Of a stretch of 36,338 nucleotides of DNA, positions 23,160 through 31,843 are shown piece by piece. Each line of letters starts with the position of its first letter. Within the stretch, counting starts at the first letter, position 1. Both the position numbers and the translations under genes were made by a program. Where the stretch lies: the NCBI GenBank assembly GCA_944323405.1, contig CALUSJ010000160.1:1-36338 (forward strand), in the 5' to 3' direction. The notes under the pieces were generated by a model. The model searched no databases, was not told where the DNA came from, and worked only from the letters and a program-made list of their open reading frames with translations. Source of the DNA: Candidatus Gastranaerophilales bacterium (GTDB taxonomy: Bacteria; Cyanobacteriota; Vampirovibrionia; Gastranaerophilales; Gastranaerophilaceae).

Positions 23160-24188
23160 ATGAGTTTAGTTGCACTTTTGAAGAAAAAAAACAGAAAAAC
23201 ACTTTTTACAACCCCCAGCCATGCCGGAAATCTCTGCATAATGCACAAATTTTACCAGTGGTATCGCAGCGATATTTCTGAGGTAGAAGCCTACAATCCA
23301 CAGCAAGCTCTAGAAAAGGCTGAAAGTAAGGCTGCCAAAATATATGGAGTTAAAGAAACGCATTTTCTAACAAATGGTTCATCAAGTGGAATTATTGCAG
23401 CAATACTTGCTTGTTGTAATAAGGGAGATAACCTGCTTATTTGGGATAAAGCCCACCCATGCCATAAAAATGGCGGACTTTTAGCTGGAGCAAATATAAT
23501 TGAATATTCACTTGAATTTGACCAAGAATGGGGTATTTACAAGAAATTTGAAAATGCTGAAAAACTTCTTAAACAGCATAACCCAAAAGCTATAGTTATA
23601 ACATCGCCAAGTTATGAAGGTATCGTATCTGACATTCCAAAAATCAGTAAAATATGTAAAAAATTTGGTGTCTATCTTATTGTAGATGAAGCACACGGTG
23701 CATTATACCCATTCAGCCAAAATTTACCTGAAAGCGCAGTAACGTATGCCGATTTTACGGTTCAATCTTTGCATAAAACGGCAGGAGGAATTAATCCGAC
23801 AGCTCTTTTACACTCAAATTGCGATTCAGATATCAAGACCAAACTCAATATGATAACAACAACCTCACCTTCATACCCTATGCTCGCAACAATAGAAGCA
23901 AATATAAATTATCTTAACTCTAAAAAAGGCCGCAACAAGATAGAATCTCTTATTTCTGAAATTAAGAACATAAGAGAAACTCTTACAAACATTGAGTTCT
24001 ATGGAGACGACCCCACAAAAATCCTCATGAAAAAAGAAGGTCTATCTGGCTATGAACTTTCTGATATTCTTTTTAACAGGTACAACATTGAAGATGAGCG
24101 CACGAACGAAAAATCTACAATGCTTCTTACCGGCTTAGGGACAAGTCAAGCTAAACTTAGAAAACTCCGCTATTTAATCAAACTTTGA
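23160..24188 (+). CDS. Orn/Lys/Arg decarboxylase-like PLP enzyme, short form
   Basis: This 342-residue fold-type I PLP protein resembles the major domain of ornithine/lysine/arginine decarboxylases. It has TPSHAGN near the start (19-24), FLTNGSSSGI (69-78), the DEAHGA motif (176-181, D176 contacting the PLP ring) and the Schiff-base lysine K206 in QSLHKTAGG. Family members are usually about 460-490 residues; this one lacks most of the C-terminal domain, so activity on a basic amino acid is uncertain. The ATG at 23160 follows the -10 box by 6 nt, suggesting a leaderless mRNA. The 3' end overlaps the convergent isochorismatase gene by 19 bp. Confidence 0.83.
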   Translation: MSLVALLKKKNRKTLFTTPSHAGNLCIMHKFYQWYRSDISEVEAYNPQQALEKAESKAAKIYGVKETHFLTNGSSSGIIAAILACCNKGDNLLIWDKAHPCHKNGGLLAGANIIEYSLEFDQEWGIYKKFENAEKLLKQHNPKAIVITSPSYEGIVSDIPKISKICKKFGVYLIVDEAHGALYPFSQNLPESAVTYADFTVQSLHKTAGGINPTALLHSNCDSDIKTKLNMITTTSPSYPMLATIEANINYLNSKKGRNKIESLISEIKNIRETLTNIEFYGDDPTKILMKKEGLSGYELSDILFNRYNIEDERTNEKSTMLLTGLGTSQAKLRKLRYLIKL

Positions 24189-24718
24189 ACCTCTTTGAAT
24201 TTAGGATTCTTTGCACCCTTTAACCACTCGAAAAGTGCTATTTCTGTCGTTACTACATGCACTCCATTATCTTTCATCCTGCTTAAGCCGGCTGAATACT
24301 CAAATTCGGTTCTGCTGCCACAAGCATCACATACAACAAAAACTTCATACCCCAATTCGCATAAAGCAGCTGCGGTTTGGCTTACACATATGTGAGTTTC
24401 TATACCGTATAGTATTACTTGTTTCTTATTTGAATTTCTAACCGCTTCTAAAATTTCTTCATTATCAATTGCGGAGAACGCTGTTTTTTCAAAATATTGC
24501 GTTTCCTCGGACAAAACATCTTTTATGCCAGGAATTGTGCTTCCCAAACCTTTTGGATATTGTTCTGTAACGATAATCGGAATTTCTAATATACTAGCAG
24601 CTTTTGCCATTATACAAGCCCTACGTTCCAAAGAATGCTTATTAAAGACTGCATTTAACAGTTTTTCCTGCACATCAATAATTAAAACTAAACTATTTTC
24701 AGAATTAAGTATCGTCAT
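24170..24718 (-). CDS. Isochorismatase-family cysteine hydrolase
   Basis: This 182-residue alpha/beta hydrolase has the full catalytic triad of the family: D15 (LVLIIDVQE), K78 (YFEKTAFS) and C111 (GIETHICVSQTA). The cis-peptide region precedes the cysteine as usual. Relatives include YcaC and nicotinamidase; the substrate cannot be assigned. The ATG at 24718 has AAGGAG 7 nt upstream; the in-frame TTG at 24724 would be too close to it. It overlaps the upstream gene's end by 14 bp and is the last gene of the tkt-ftsEX operon. Confidence 0.88.
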   Translation of the reverse strand: MTILNSENSLVLIIDVQEKLLNAVFNKHSLERRACIMAKAASILEIPIIVTEQYPKGLGSTIPGIKDVLSEETQYFEKTAFSAIDNEEILEAVRNSNKKQVILYGIETHICVSQTAAALCELGYEVFVVCDACGSRTEFEYSAGLSRMKDNGVHVVTTEIALFEWLKGAKNPKFKEVQSLIK

Positions 24719-25898
24719 CTTCAATCTCCTTTTTAAACTCTATAATAAACCGTTCCAATAAATCTTCCAATAATCCTGCTTCTAATTCATCAGGCTCAAA
24801 AGAAATACGCTTTGGCTGCACATTTTTTTTCGTATCGTATGAAATATCAATATTTATTTTTGAAAAACCGGGCCAGGTTATTTCCAAAGCTGCCAAGTTA
24901 TGCCGGCTCTTTATACAAATTCTTTTAAACCCCTCACCACAGTTTTGCTCTATCATCATTCCAAAAAGTTTGCTATTAAATTTTTGTTGTATCTGATAAA
25001 AAACCGGCATTACTATCTGTTCAATTCTTTTATTAAATTCCTGCCTGAATGTTTTGAAATTCTTGTTTGAATTATTATTTATCATTAGTTGTGTATTTAA
25101 ATTATTCTTATCAGCATTTATAGCTTCGTGTAACTTATTAAGCACATCATTAACAAGCTGTTGCCTGCTTTTTGAATTCACGCTTGAAAAACCTGCATAA
25201 ATTTTTTCAGGTATACTGTTTTTTATTTTTTCCCACACCTTTTTAGCCGAATTAATATCCGTATTATACAATAACGCAAAATATTTATTTGCTGCAAAAG
25301 ACATTAAAATATCTGTTTTTCGGATATTATTTAGAATTGCCTCTTCCAATTGCGAAGATTCTATTAAAAACTTGTTTTGCTCATTAGGAGATATTGCAAC
25401 TAAAACAGCTTTACAAGAAACTGCACTGATTTTTTTTAATTCCTCGTCTAAAAGTGTTGTATAGCCTATAAAGACATCATTATTAGGCATTAATAAGTCA
25501 TTTTTTACTAATATTTGCCTATACTTATCAGCCTTTTGCAAATTTGACGCAACATTTAAGGCACTTGCAATTCTTGTATTAAATTCTTCATCCGAAGTAA
25601 ATGGAGTAACAAAACTCAAAGCCCCGAGTTTATATGTCTTAACTTTAAAATCCGAATTTTCGTTATAAGCGAAAATTATAGACGGAATATTCCGTGCTGA
25701 TATCAAAAGCTCTATTGTTTTGTCTTCCACACCTTCGCTGTTGATTATTAGCACAGAATCTGCAAACAATCGGATTTTCTCAAATACTGCACCAAAATCG
25801 TATTTAAATAGTTCATCACTTTTTCGCAAACCAAGCCGGGAAGTAAAATATTCAAAAAAATCCGAATCTTCTGATACCAAGACTACTCGATTTGGCAT
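24705..25898 (-). CDS. Degenerate receiver plus degenerate GGDEF protein
   Basis: 397 residues. Residues 1-125 fold like a response-regulator receiver, but the phospho-acceptor position reads VLIINSEG and the conserved lysine is lost (FVTPFTSDEEF), so it should not be phosphorylated. Residues about 140-260 resemble a GGDEF domain in pattern (NIRKTDILMSF, then AANKYFALLYNTD where RxGGDEFxxLL is expected, then IYAGFSSV), so c-di-GMP synthesis is unlikely. The last 110 residues are charged and unrecognised. It lies 9 bp downstream of the HDOD gene, which suggests a shared, non-catalytic signalling role (inference). Confidence 0.7.
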   Translation of the reverse strand: MPNRVVLVSEDSDFFEYFTSRLGLRKSDELFKYDFGAVFEKIRLFADSVLIINSEGVEDKTIELLISARNIPSIIFAYNENSDFKVKTYKLGALSFVTPFTSDEEFNTRIASALNVASNLQKADKYRQILVKNDLLMPNNDVFIGYTTLLDEELKKISAVSCKAVLVAISPNEQNKFLIESSQLEEAILNNIRKTDILMSFAANKYFALLYNTDINSAKKVWEKIKNSIPEKIYAGFSSVNSKSRQQLVNDVLNKLHEAINADKNNLNTQLMINNNSNKNFKTFRQEFNKRIEQIVMPVFYQIQQKFNSKLFGMMIEQNCGEGFKRICIKSRHNLAALEITWPGFSKINIDISYDTKKNVQPKRISFEPDELEAGLLEDLLERFIIEFKKEIEDDDT

Positions 25899-25907
25899 AT
25901 AATAACC

Positions 25908-26705
25908 TTATGACAATTCTGAGATTAATAACTCGGCTTTCTGCAAGATTGTAGTCCGAAGATCTTCGATATCCGCAAAATCAATACCCAACGTTTTAAT
26001 AAAATCTTTATCCAATGAATTCGGATTGTAATTTTCTTGTACAAGTTTATCTATTAAACAAACCAGATTACAAGGTACAGGTATTGATGATAGTGAAGGC
26101 GTATGGTGATACGAAATAATATTAGCCAGCAATATTGGCAGCTGCCACCTTTTTGCTAATAATGAACCCGTCTTAACGTGGTCTGAATCAAAATATTTCT
26201 TCTCTGCATCAAGAATATCTGCCCCGTCATTAACAGCATCAATTACTTTCATATAAAGTTTTTCATTTGACATATGAAGAACCATCTTGCCAACATCGTG
26301 TACAAAACCCGCAATAAATGCCTCATCTGAATCCATAATTTTTGTAAGATTAGCTAAATATTCACATCCAGCAGCTACTCGCATAGAATGCTTCCAGAGC
26401 TCTTTATCTCCCTGATTTGACATCATGGGTTTCATTGCAACTGCAACTATGATGTTTTTCACCTTTACCATACCCAATAACGACAACGCAATGCTTATAG
26501 AACTTATTTGCTGCGAAAAACCATAATAAGCAGAGTTTACCAAAGCCAGTATTTTTATTGTTAACGATTGATCGTACATAACAATATCACCAAGCTCTTT
26601 CATACTTGCTGTCGGCTTTTTCATAATATTCAAAGCCTTTACAATTACACTTGGCATTGCATGTATATCTTTTACACCGTTTACTAATTCTATAGTTTTA
26701 TCCAT
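25908..26705 (-). CDS. HDOD-domain signalling protein
   Basis: The 265-residue protein is almost entirely one HDOD domain, a relative of HD phosphohydrolases that usually lacks catalysis. Seen: LVNSAYYGFSQQISSISIALSLLGMVKVKNI (in two parts: the S/AxYY and SxxxAxxxLG blocks typical of HDOD), then FVHDVGKMVLH, and YHHTPS. The HD pair is retained, so weak hydrolase activity cannot be excluded. The ATG at 26705 has AAGG 8 nt upstream; the GTG at 26714 is less likely. It follows ftsX by 21 bp, and next comes the degenerate receiver protein. Confidence 0.85.
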   Translation of the reverse strand: MDKTIELVNGVKDIHAMPSVIVKALNIMKKPTASMKELGDIVMYDQSLTIKILALVNSAYYGFSQQISSISIALSLLGMVKVKNIIVAVAMKPMMSNQGDKELWKHSMRVAAGCEYLANLTKIMDSDEAFIAGFVHDVGKMVLHMSNEKLYMKVIDAVNDGADILDAEKKYFDSDHVKTGSLLAKRWQLPILLANIISYHHTPSLSSIPVPCNLVCLIDKLVQENYNPNSLDKDFIKTLGIDFADIEDLRTTILQKAELLISELS

Positions 26706-26726
26706 ATTATTCACCTTATCATTTTA

Positions 26727-27635
26727 TTATACTTGTAAGTGTTTTTTTATTGATAACAAGCTTCCACTTGCACCAAAGGCAGTACCGATTATCAGTAATG
26801 TTATTATGACGATGTTCTGTGCATATTGCGGTGTTGGTATCAAGAAAAATTTATGAACATTTATTAAAAGCCCTTGAACCCAACTTAATGGAAATACTGC
26901 TATCACCGAAGAAACAAAACCGTAAAATGCACCTTGCATTACAAGCGGGGTTTTTATATACCAGTTGCTTACGCCCATAAGACGCATTATTTCGATTTCG
27001 TCTTTTCTGGATTGAATTACCAGCTGAATAGTATTATTTATTATTGTTATTGTAAGTGCTGCTGATATTATTATAACAAAAAACATAGAAGTATTCACTA
27101 CATTTGTCAAAACTTGCATTTTTTTCGCAAGTTCTTTTGCATAACCAATATCTTCAACACCTGCTATCGGCTTTATTTGATTGAAAACCTCACCTATATT
27201 TTCAGGTTTATCAACTTGTACTCTCAAAGTATCCGGCAGAGGATTTGCGACATCATGAAGCCCCAATTCCTGTTTCAAGCTGTTCCAAGAGTCTTCTTTA
27301 GGTTTTAATGTAACACCTTTTACATGCTTTAACTCTTTGATTCTATCTTTCACTATTGATGGCTCTGTATTATTCTTTAAATAAACGGATATTTCCAATA
27401 CATTACCCAGCTCGTTTGCAAAAGTTGAAAGCGATAGCGTAAATCTAAACAAAACACCAAATAAAGTTAATATAGCAGCCATTGTCGTTATAATGACAAG
27501 ATTTATAATCCCTGTTCTTTTTATATCATTAACGGCTTCCATCACAATCCTATACGTTATACGTAATTCGCATAACCAATCTTTAGGAATATGTTTTTTT
27601 ACTGTCTTTTTCAGCTGTTGTCTGCTATTGTCCAT
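26727..27635 (-). CDS. ftsX: Cell-division ABC transporter permease FtsX
   Basis: This 302-residue protein has a cytoplasmic N-terminus, one membrane helix (about 43-65), a periplasmic domain to about residue 170, and three C-terminal helices. The typical FtsX segments VYLKNNTEP, RKDEIEIMRLMGVSNWYI and the final helix are present. FtsX transmits ATP hydrolysis by FtsE to peptidoglycan amidase activation at the division site. The start lies 11 bp inside the end of ftsE, so the two are translationally coupled. Confidence 0.92.
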   Translation of the reverse strand: MDNSRQQLKKTVKKHIPKDWLCELRITYRIVMEAVNDIKRTGIINLVIITTMAAILTLFGVLFRFTLSLSTFANELGNVLEISVYLKNNTEPSIVKDRIKELKHVKGVTLKPKEDSWNSLKQELGLHDVANPLPDTLRVQVDKPENIGEVFNQIKPIAGVEDIGYAKELAKKMQVLTNVVNTSMFFVIIISAALTITIINNTIQLVIQSRKDEIEIMRLMGVSNWYIKTPLVMQGAFYGFVSSVIAVFPLSWVQGLLINVHKFFLIPTPQYAQNIVIITLLIIGTAFGASGSLLSIKKHLQV

Positions 27636-28302
27636 AAGTACCTGCCTGAATGTCTCTTATAATCTCGCCTTTTTCTAGCGTTAGAACCCTTTTTCTAAAT
27701 CTATCAACAAGCGTATAATCATGAGTCGAGACAATAACTGTTATACCACGCTGATTAATTTGTTCCAATATCTGCATAACTTCTAATGAGTTTTTAGGAT
27801 CAAGATTCCCCGTAGGTTCATCCGCAATAAGAAGCGGCGGCCCGTTCACAAGCGCTCTTGCAATACTAACCCTCTGTTGCTCTCCGCCGGATAACTCACT
27901 TGGTTTTGCCTTTGCCTTATCAGTGAGCCCTACAACTTTTAACGCTCCCATAACCCGAGTTCTTATATCAGAAGAACTTATTCCCAAAGTTCTTATTACA
28001 TATGCGATATTATCATATACCGTCTGGTTTTGTAATAGTTTATAATCCTGAAAAACTATACCCATACAACGCCTTAGATTAGGAACTTTCTCTGGAGGCA
28101 GATTGGCTATATTTATACCACCAATTAACACAGTCCCTGTGGTAGGAGTTTCTTCTTTATAAAGCATTTTTATTAGTGTAGATTTTCCAGCACCAGATGC
28201 GCCTGTGATAAATACAAATTCTCCTGATAAAATATCCAAATTAATATTTTTCAGCGCATAATTATTTTTATATTTTTTAGTAACCGATCTTAATTGTATC
28301 AT
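27625..28302 (-). CDS. ftsE: Cell-division ATP-binding protein FtsE
   Basis: This 225-residue ABC ATPase has Walker A GASGAGKST (34-42), the Q-loop in IVFQDYKLL, signature LSGGEQQRVSIARAL, Walker B LLIADEPTGNLD and the switch histidine in STHDYTL. It pairs with FtsX encoded immediately downstream. The 4-bp overlap with the transketolase gene upstream shows that it is part of the same message. Confidence 0.95.
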   Translation of the reverse strand: MIQLRSVTKKYKNNYALKNINLDILSGEFVFITGASGAGKSTLIKMLYKEETPTTGTVLIGGINIANLPPEKVPNLRRCMGIVFQDYKLLQNQTVYDNIAYVIRTLGISSSDIRTRVMGALKVVGLTDKAKAKPSELSGGEQQRVSIARALVNGPPLLIADEPTGNLDPKNSLEVMQILEQINQRGITVIVSTHDYTLVDRFRKRVLTLEKGEIIRDIQAGTYGQ

Positions 28303-29249
28303 TTCTTTAACTCTACTATAACCCTTTTAGCAATACTTTCTGCATCTAACTCATAAAATTTCAATAATTCTTCTGGCGTACCGCTTTGACCAAAAGTATC
28401 ACACACTCCAAGCCTTACAACCTTATGCGGCGCTCTTTCTGATAACACTTCACAAACAGCTGATCCAAGTCCGCCAATTATAGAATGGTTTTCTATCGTT
28501 ACTGCAAAATGCGTTTTCTGAACACTATTTATTATTGAATCAACGTCAAGAGGTTTTACAACAGGAACATTGACTACTTCTGCCAAGATTCCGGCTCTTT
28601 CTAATATCTCTGATGCTCTCAAAACCTCTGATAACAAATCACCATTTGTAAATAATGAAACATCACAACCTTCTTTAAGAACAACAGCCTGATTTATATT
28701 AAACTTGTAATTTTTATCATAAACATCTGGAACATTCATCCTTGAAAGCCTTATATATACAGGTCCCTCATACTCGGCAGCGTAACGCACAGCCTGCCTC
28801 GTCTGCTCATAATCACCCGGAACGATAACCGTCATATTTGGAAGCCCGCGCATAAGCGAAATGTCTTCTAAAGCCTGATGGCTTGCACCATCTTCTCCAA
28901 CAGTAATTCCGCCATGCGCACCTATTATTTTGACATTAGCTTTTTGATAACATATAGAATTACGGATTTGATCATAAGCCCGGCCGGTAGCAAACACTGC
29001 AAATGTTGCTGCAAAAGGAATTTTTCCAGTTAAAGATAAGCCGAGCGCCGTTGTCATCAAATCCTGCTCAGCGATCCCTACGTCAAAAAAGCGTTCTGGA
29101 AACTTCTTTGCAAAAACCGAAGTCTGCGTAGAACCTGATAAATCCGCATCAAGAGCTACAATTTGGGAACACTTTCCGCCCAATTCCGCTAGTTCTTCAC
29201 CAAAAGCACCACGTATAGATTTTTTTGAATCATAGTTTATCTTCAGCAT
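28299..29249 (-). CDS. Transketolase C-terminal subunit (split type)
   Basis: This 316-residue protein corresponds to the pyrimidine-binding and C-terminal domains of transketolase. The catalytic glutamate E61 lies in VGIAEQDLM, with GRAYDQIRN, HGGITVGEDGASHQALED and the C-terminal SIIGGLGSAV. It moves two-carbon ketol groups in the pentose phosphate pathway, and needs an N-terminal, diphosphate-binding partner. No such partner is in the window, which is unusual because split halves are normally adjacent. The ATG at 29249 has GGGG upstream, and an extended -10 promoter lies at 29267-29275. It is the first gene of the run through ftsE-ftsX to the isochorismatase. Confidence 0.9.
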   Translation of the reverse strand: MLKINYDSKKSIRGAFGEELAELGGKCSQIVALDADLSGSTQTSVFAKKFPERFFDVGIAEQDLMTTALGLSLTGKIPFAATFAVFATGRAYDQIRNSICYQKANVKIIGAHGGITVGEDGASHQALEDISLMRGLPNMTVIVPGDYEQTRQAVRYAAEYEGPVYIRLSRMNVPDVYDKNYKFNINQAVVLKEGCDVSLFTNGDLLSEVLRASEILERAGILAEVVNVPVVKPLDVDSIINSVQKTHFAVTIENHSIIGGLGSAVCEVLSERAPHKVVRLGVCDTFGQSGTPEELLKFYELDAESIAKRVIVELKK

Positions 29250-29266
29250 AATTCCCCTTCTTTTTG

Positions 29267-29275
29267 ATTATAGCA
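29267..29275 (-). promoter_or_regulatory. Extended -10 promoter of the tkt-ftsEX operon
   Basis: The minus strand reads TGCTATAAT, about 17 nt before the start codon. Upstream on the plus strand, TTTACA occurs at 29290 and 29301 (11-bp period), similar to an HLR1 box but with one extra base between the halves. Confidence 0.55.
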
Positions 29276-29301
29276 TAAACTATGAAAATTTTACAAAAAA
29301 T

Positions 29302-29538
29302 TTACACGCCTTTAAAATAATCACATATAAGCTTTTCTCGTTTTGATAAAATATTCTTTATCTTGTCCAAGAGAGGATTTTTTTCTAAATTCTCTAATTC
29401 TTTTTTTAAGACAGCTTTCTCAAGTATTAATGTATTGTATAGCTGATTACATATATCAGAAGATGAATGGTGTAAATGCAGCTTTTTTATTTGCAGCTCT
29501 TTTTGATAAATTTGTTTTTTTAATTGATGTTTTCTCAC
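29302..29538 (-). CDS. Small basic coiled-coil protein, function unknown
   Basis: About 78 residues, lysine-rich and heptad-like (LKKQIYQKELQIKKLHL, then LILEKAVLKKELENLEKN), with no membrane segment. GTG at 29538 is preceded by GGAGAGG with 6 nt spacing and is preferred; the in-frame ATG at 29553 would need coupled translation, since it directly follows a TAA. It lies 52 bp upstream of the transketolase gene, on the same strand. I do not recognise a family. Confidence 0.55.
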   Translation of the reverse strand: MRKHQLKKQIYQKELQIKKLHLHHSSSDICNQLYNTLILEKAVLKKELENLEKNPLLDKIKNILSKREKLICDYFKGV

Positions 29539-29708
29539 ACAAAACCTCTCCATTTAAGAATAAAACTTTTGAAAAAGTTTTTCAATCAATCTTTTAGAGT
29601 ATTCCTTCCTTGAGAAATAACACTGTCTAAAAACGAATCTATTGCATATCTCCTCTGTTTATAGTAGGGTTAATATGTATTATTTTTACCAGAAAAGAGG
29701 AATGGCTA

Positions 29709-31001
29709 ATGAACACAACAATTGAAAAACAACCTGAGAATATTGTTAAGGTTGATATTGAAATCCCTGCCAAAGATGCTGTAGGTTACTACAACAATGC
29801 AGCAAAAAGGCTTGCTCAATACGTAAATATTCCAGGCTTTCGTAAAGGCAAAGCTCCAAGAAACATTGTAGAACAATATGTTGGAGAAGAACGAATAAAA
29901 CAAGAAGCTTTAGATAATGCACTGCCTAAGATTTTATCTGAAGTCATCAAGGAAAATAGCTTTGATGTAGTTGCTCAGCCGTATGTTGAATCTTATGATT
30001 ACAAAATCGGCAACGATTTAAAAATTACAGCAAAACTTGAACTTAGACCAGAGGTTACTCTTGGCGAATACAAAGGTTTAAAAATTGAAGTCGATGGATA
30101 CAAAACTCCAGAGGATGCGCTTCAAAAATCTGTTGATTCTTTTGTAGAACAATATGCAACAACAGAAGTTATAACTGATAGAAAAACATTGCCTACAGAT
30201 ATTGTAGTATTTGATTTCGAAGGTTTCGCCAATGGTGAAAAAATTGAGCATGGAGACGCTAAAAATTACTCTTTAGATTTAGCTCACTCCAGTTTTATTC
30301 CAGGATTTGCAGAACAGCTCGTCGATAAATCTTTAGGAGAAGATTTTGAAATTAATGTTACATTCCCCGAAGAGTATCACGAAAAAAAATTAGCAGGCCA
30401 GCCTGCAACATTTAAATGCAAAATAAATGAAATCAAAGCTAAAGTAATGCCTCAATTGACTGATGATCTTGTTCAGAAAAATACAACTTTTAAAACAGTG
30501 GAAGAACTTAAAGAAAATATGCAAAAACATATAGATGCAAATAAAGCTAACATTGATAGAACAAATTCGGAAAAGGCTATTTTTGACAAAGTTGTAAGCA
30601 ATGCAAAAGTTGATATTCAACAATCTTTGATAGACAGAGAAGCTGACCAATTATTAGAAGAGTACAAACAAAAACTTGCAATGCAGGGTTTTACTTGGGA
30701 ACAAGCTTTGGAAGCACAAAGCTATGACAGTATAATGACAAGCTTAAAAGAAGATGCTGCAACAAGAGTAAGAAATTCTTTGATAATTGACAAAATTGCT
30801 AAAGAAGAAAATATAAAAGTTTCACAAGCCGAGTTCGGCGCTAAATTGTCAGAGTTGAGCCAAATGTACAATATAGATGCAGCTACGATGATAAAACAGC
30901 TTTCTCAAACTCCGGGAGTTCTCAACGCCCTTTCTCAACAAGCGTTGAATGAAAAAGTTATGCAGTTCTTAGCTGATAATAACACTGTTGATTTGAAATA
31001 A
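29709..31001 (+). CDS. tig: Trigger factor (ribosome-associated chaperone, peptidyl-prolyl isomerase)
   Basis: This 430-residue protein has the standard three parts. The ribosome-binding N-domain contains GFRKGKAP (43-50), which docks on ribosomal protein L23. An FKBP-type PPIase domain (about 150-240) begins TDIVVFDFEGFANGE. The helical C-terminal chaperone arms run from about 250 to the end. It binds nascent chains at the ribosome exit. GAGG lies 8 nt before the ATG. clpP and clpX, which often follow tig, are absent; a strong terminator follows at 31020. Confidence 0.96.
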   Translation: MNTTIEKQPENIVKVDIEIPAKDAVGYYNNAAKRLAQYVNIPGFRKGKAPRNIVEQYVGEERIKQEALDNALPKILSEVIKENSFDVVAQPYVESYDYKIGNDLKITAKLELRPEVTLGEYKGLKIEVDGYKTPEDALQKSVDSFVEQYATTEVITDRKTLPTDIVVFDFEGFANGEKIEHGDAKNYSLDLAHSSFIPGFAEQLVDKSLGEDFEINVTFPEEYHEKKLAGQPATFKCKINEIKAKVMPQLTDDLVQKNTTFKTVEELKENMQKHIDANKANIDRTNSEKAIFDKVVSNAKVDIQQSLIDREADQLLEEYKQKLAMQGFTWEQALEAQSYDSIMTSLKEDAATRVRNSLIIDKIAKEENIKVSQAEFGAKLSELSQMYNIDAATMIKQLSQTPGVLNALSQQALNEKVMQFLADNNTVDLK

Positions 31002-31019
31002 ATAAATTAATACTTACAA

Positions 31020-31053
31020 AACAAGCGGCAAAAGTTTTTTGCCGCTTGTTTTT
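31020..31053 (+). terminator. Terminator between tig and the convergent pseudopilin-like gene
   Basis: Fourteen-base arms (31020-31033 and 31037-31050, core CAAGCGGCAAAA) pair perfectly around a 3-nt loop, with a T-run of 5 completed by the stem end. On the minus strand the stem is followed by TTTTGT, so it may work in both directions. Confidence 0.85.
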
Positions 31054-31072
31054 ATCCTTATAAACCTCCAAA

Positions 31073-31843
31073 TTATCGAGCTCTTTGAGGATTTGCAAAT
31101 TTCAAAGTTCCATCTCTTGGAGTAACTCTTTCTACACCATTACAGTTTACCAAGTTTCCGAGCGAGCCTCTAATTGTACAAAAAGCACTACGATAATTTG
31201 TATATACAATATGCTGATAGTCAAATGTATTCTGGCGGACAGCGTTGGTTCTACCTACACGCCCATCATCAATATAAACAGTTAGTAAATCCCTGCGGTT
31301 AAGAATATCAGTACTATTTCCAACAGTAACTGGTACTAAATATCCGCTGTCATCATCTATATATGCAAACAATGCAACTGCGTATCCGTTATTATCTCTT
31401 GTTTTTCTTTGAGGAACAATCATTGTTATAGGGATTGCATTTGCGACACCAGCTCCCGCTGCAACACCGTTAAGTCCTTCATTTAAAACGCTTGGATAAT
31501 AGTATTTTATACCATTCACTGCATAAATAAAGGAATCAGCACCTCCTGGTGCAGGCCATCCAGCAGGAACATCCACATCTTCAGGATCTTCGCTCTCGAT
31601 TTCTTCCGAATGTAAAACATCGTGCACATGAGTCATTATCTGTTGATTTGATGGTTCTTCAGCAGAAGCAATTGCATCTGCTATTGCATTATACAAACTA
31701 ATGTATCCATTATAATAAAACAGATCATAAGCCCTATCGGCACCGTGTTTAGCTATTGTCATACCCATTGCTGAAACTATTCCGATAATTGCAACGCAAA
31801 GAAGCAATTCTGCTAGCGAAAATGCTGATTTAAATTTTCTCAT
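31073..31843 (-). CDS. Type IV pilin-like (pseudopilin) protein
   Basis: About 256 residues with a class III (prepilin) signal: a basic leader MRKFKSA, then FSLAELLLCVAIIGIVSAMG. Cleavage would fall between A and F, with the conserved Glu at +5. A gives way to the usual G at the cleavage site, which is tolerated. The rest is a predicted periplasmic domain with two late cysteines (CTIRGSLGNLVNC) that could form the C-terminal disulphide loop typical of pilins. The ATG at 31843 has GGAG about 10 nt upstream. It overlaps the upstream DUF3326 gene by 14 bp. No pilus assembly genes are nearby. Confidence 0.85.
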   Translation of the reverse strand: MRKFKSAFSLAELLLCVAIIGIVSAMGMTIAKHGADRAYDLFYYNGYISLYNAIADAIASAEEPSNQQIMTHVHDVLHSEEIESEDPEDVDVPAGWPAPGGADSFIYAVNGIKYYYPSVLNEGLNGVAAGAGVANAIPITMIVPQRKTRDNNGYAVALFAYIDDDSGYLVPVTVGNSTDILNRRDLLTVYIDDGRVGRTNAVRQNTFDYQHIVYTNYRSAFCTIRGSLGNLVNCNGVERVTPRDGTLKFANPQRAR

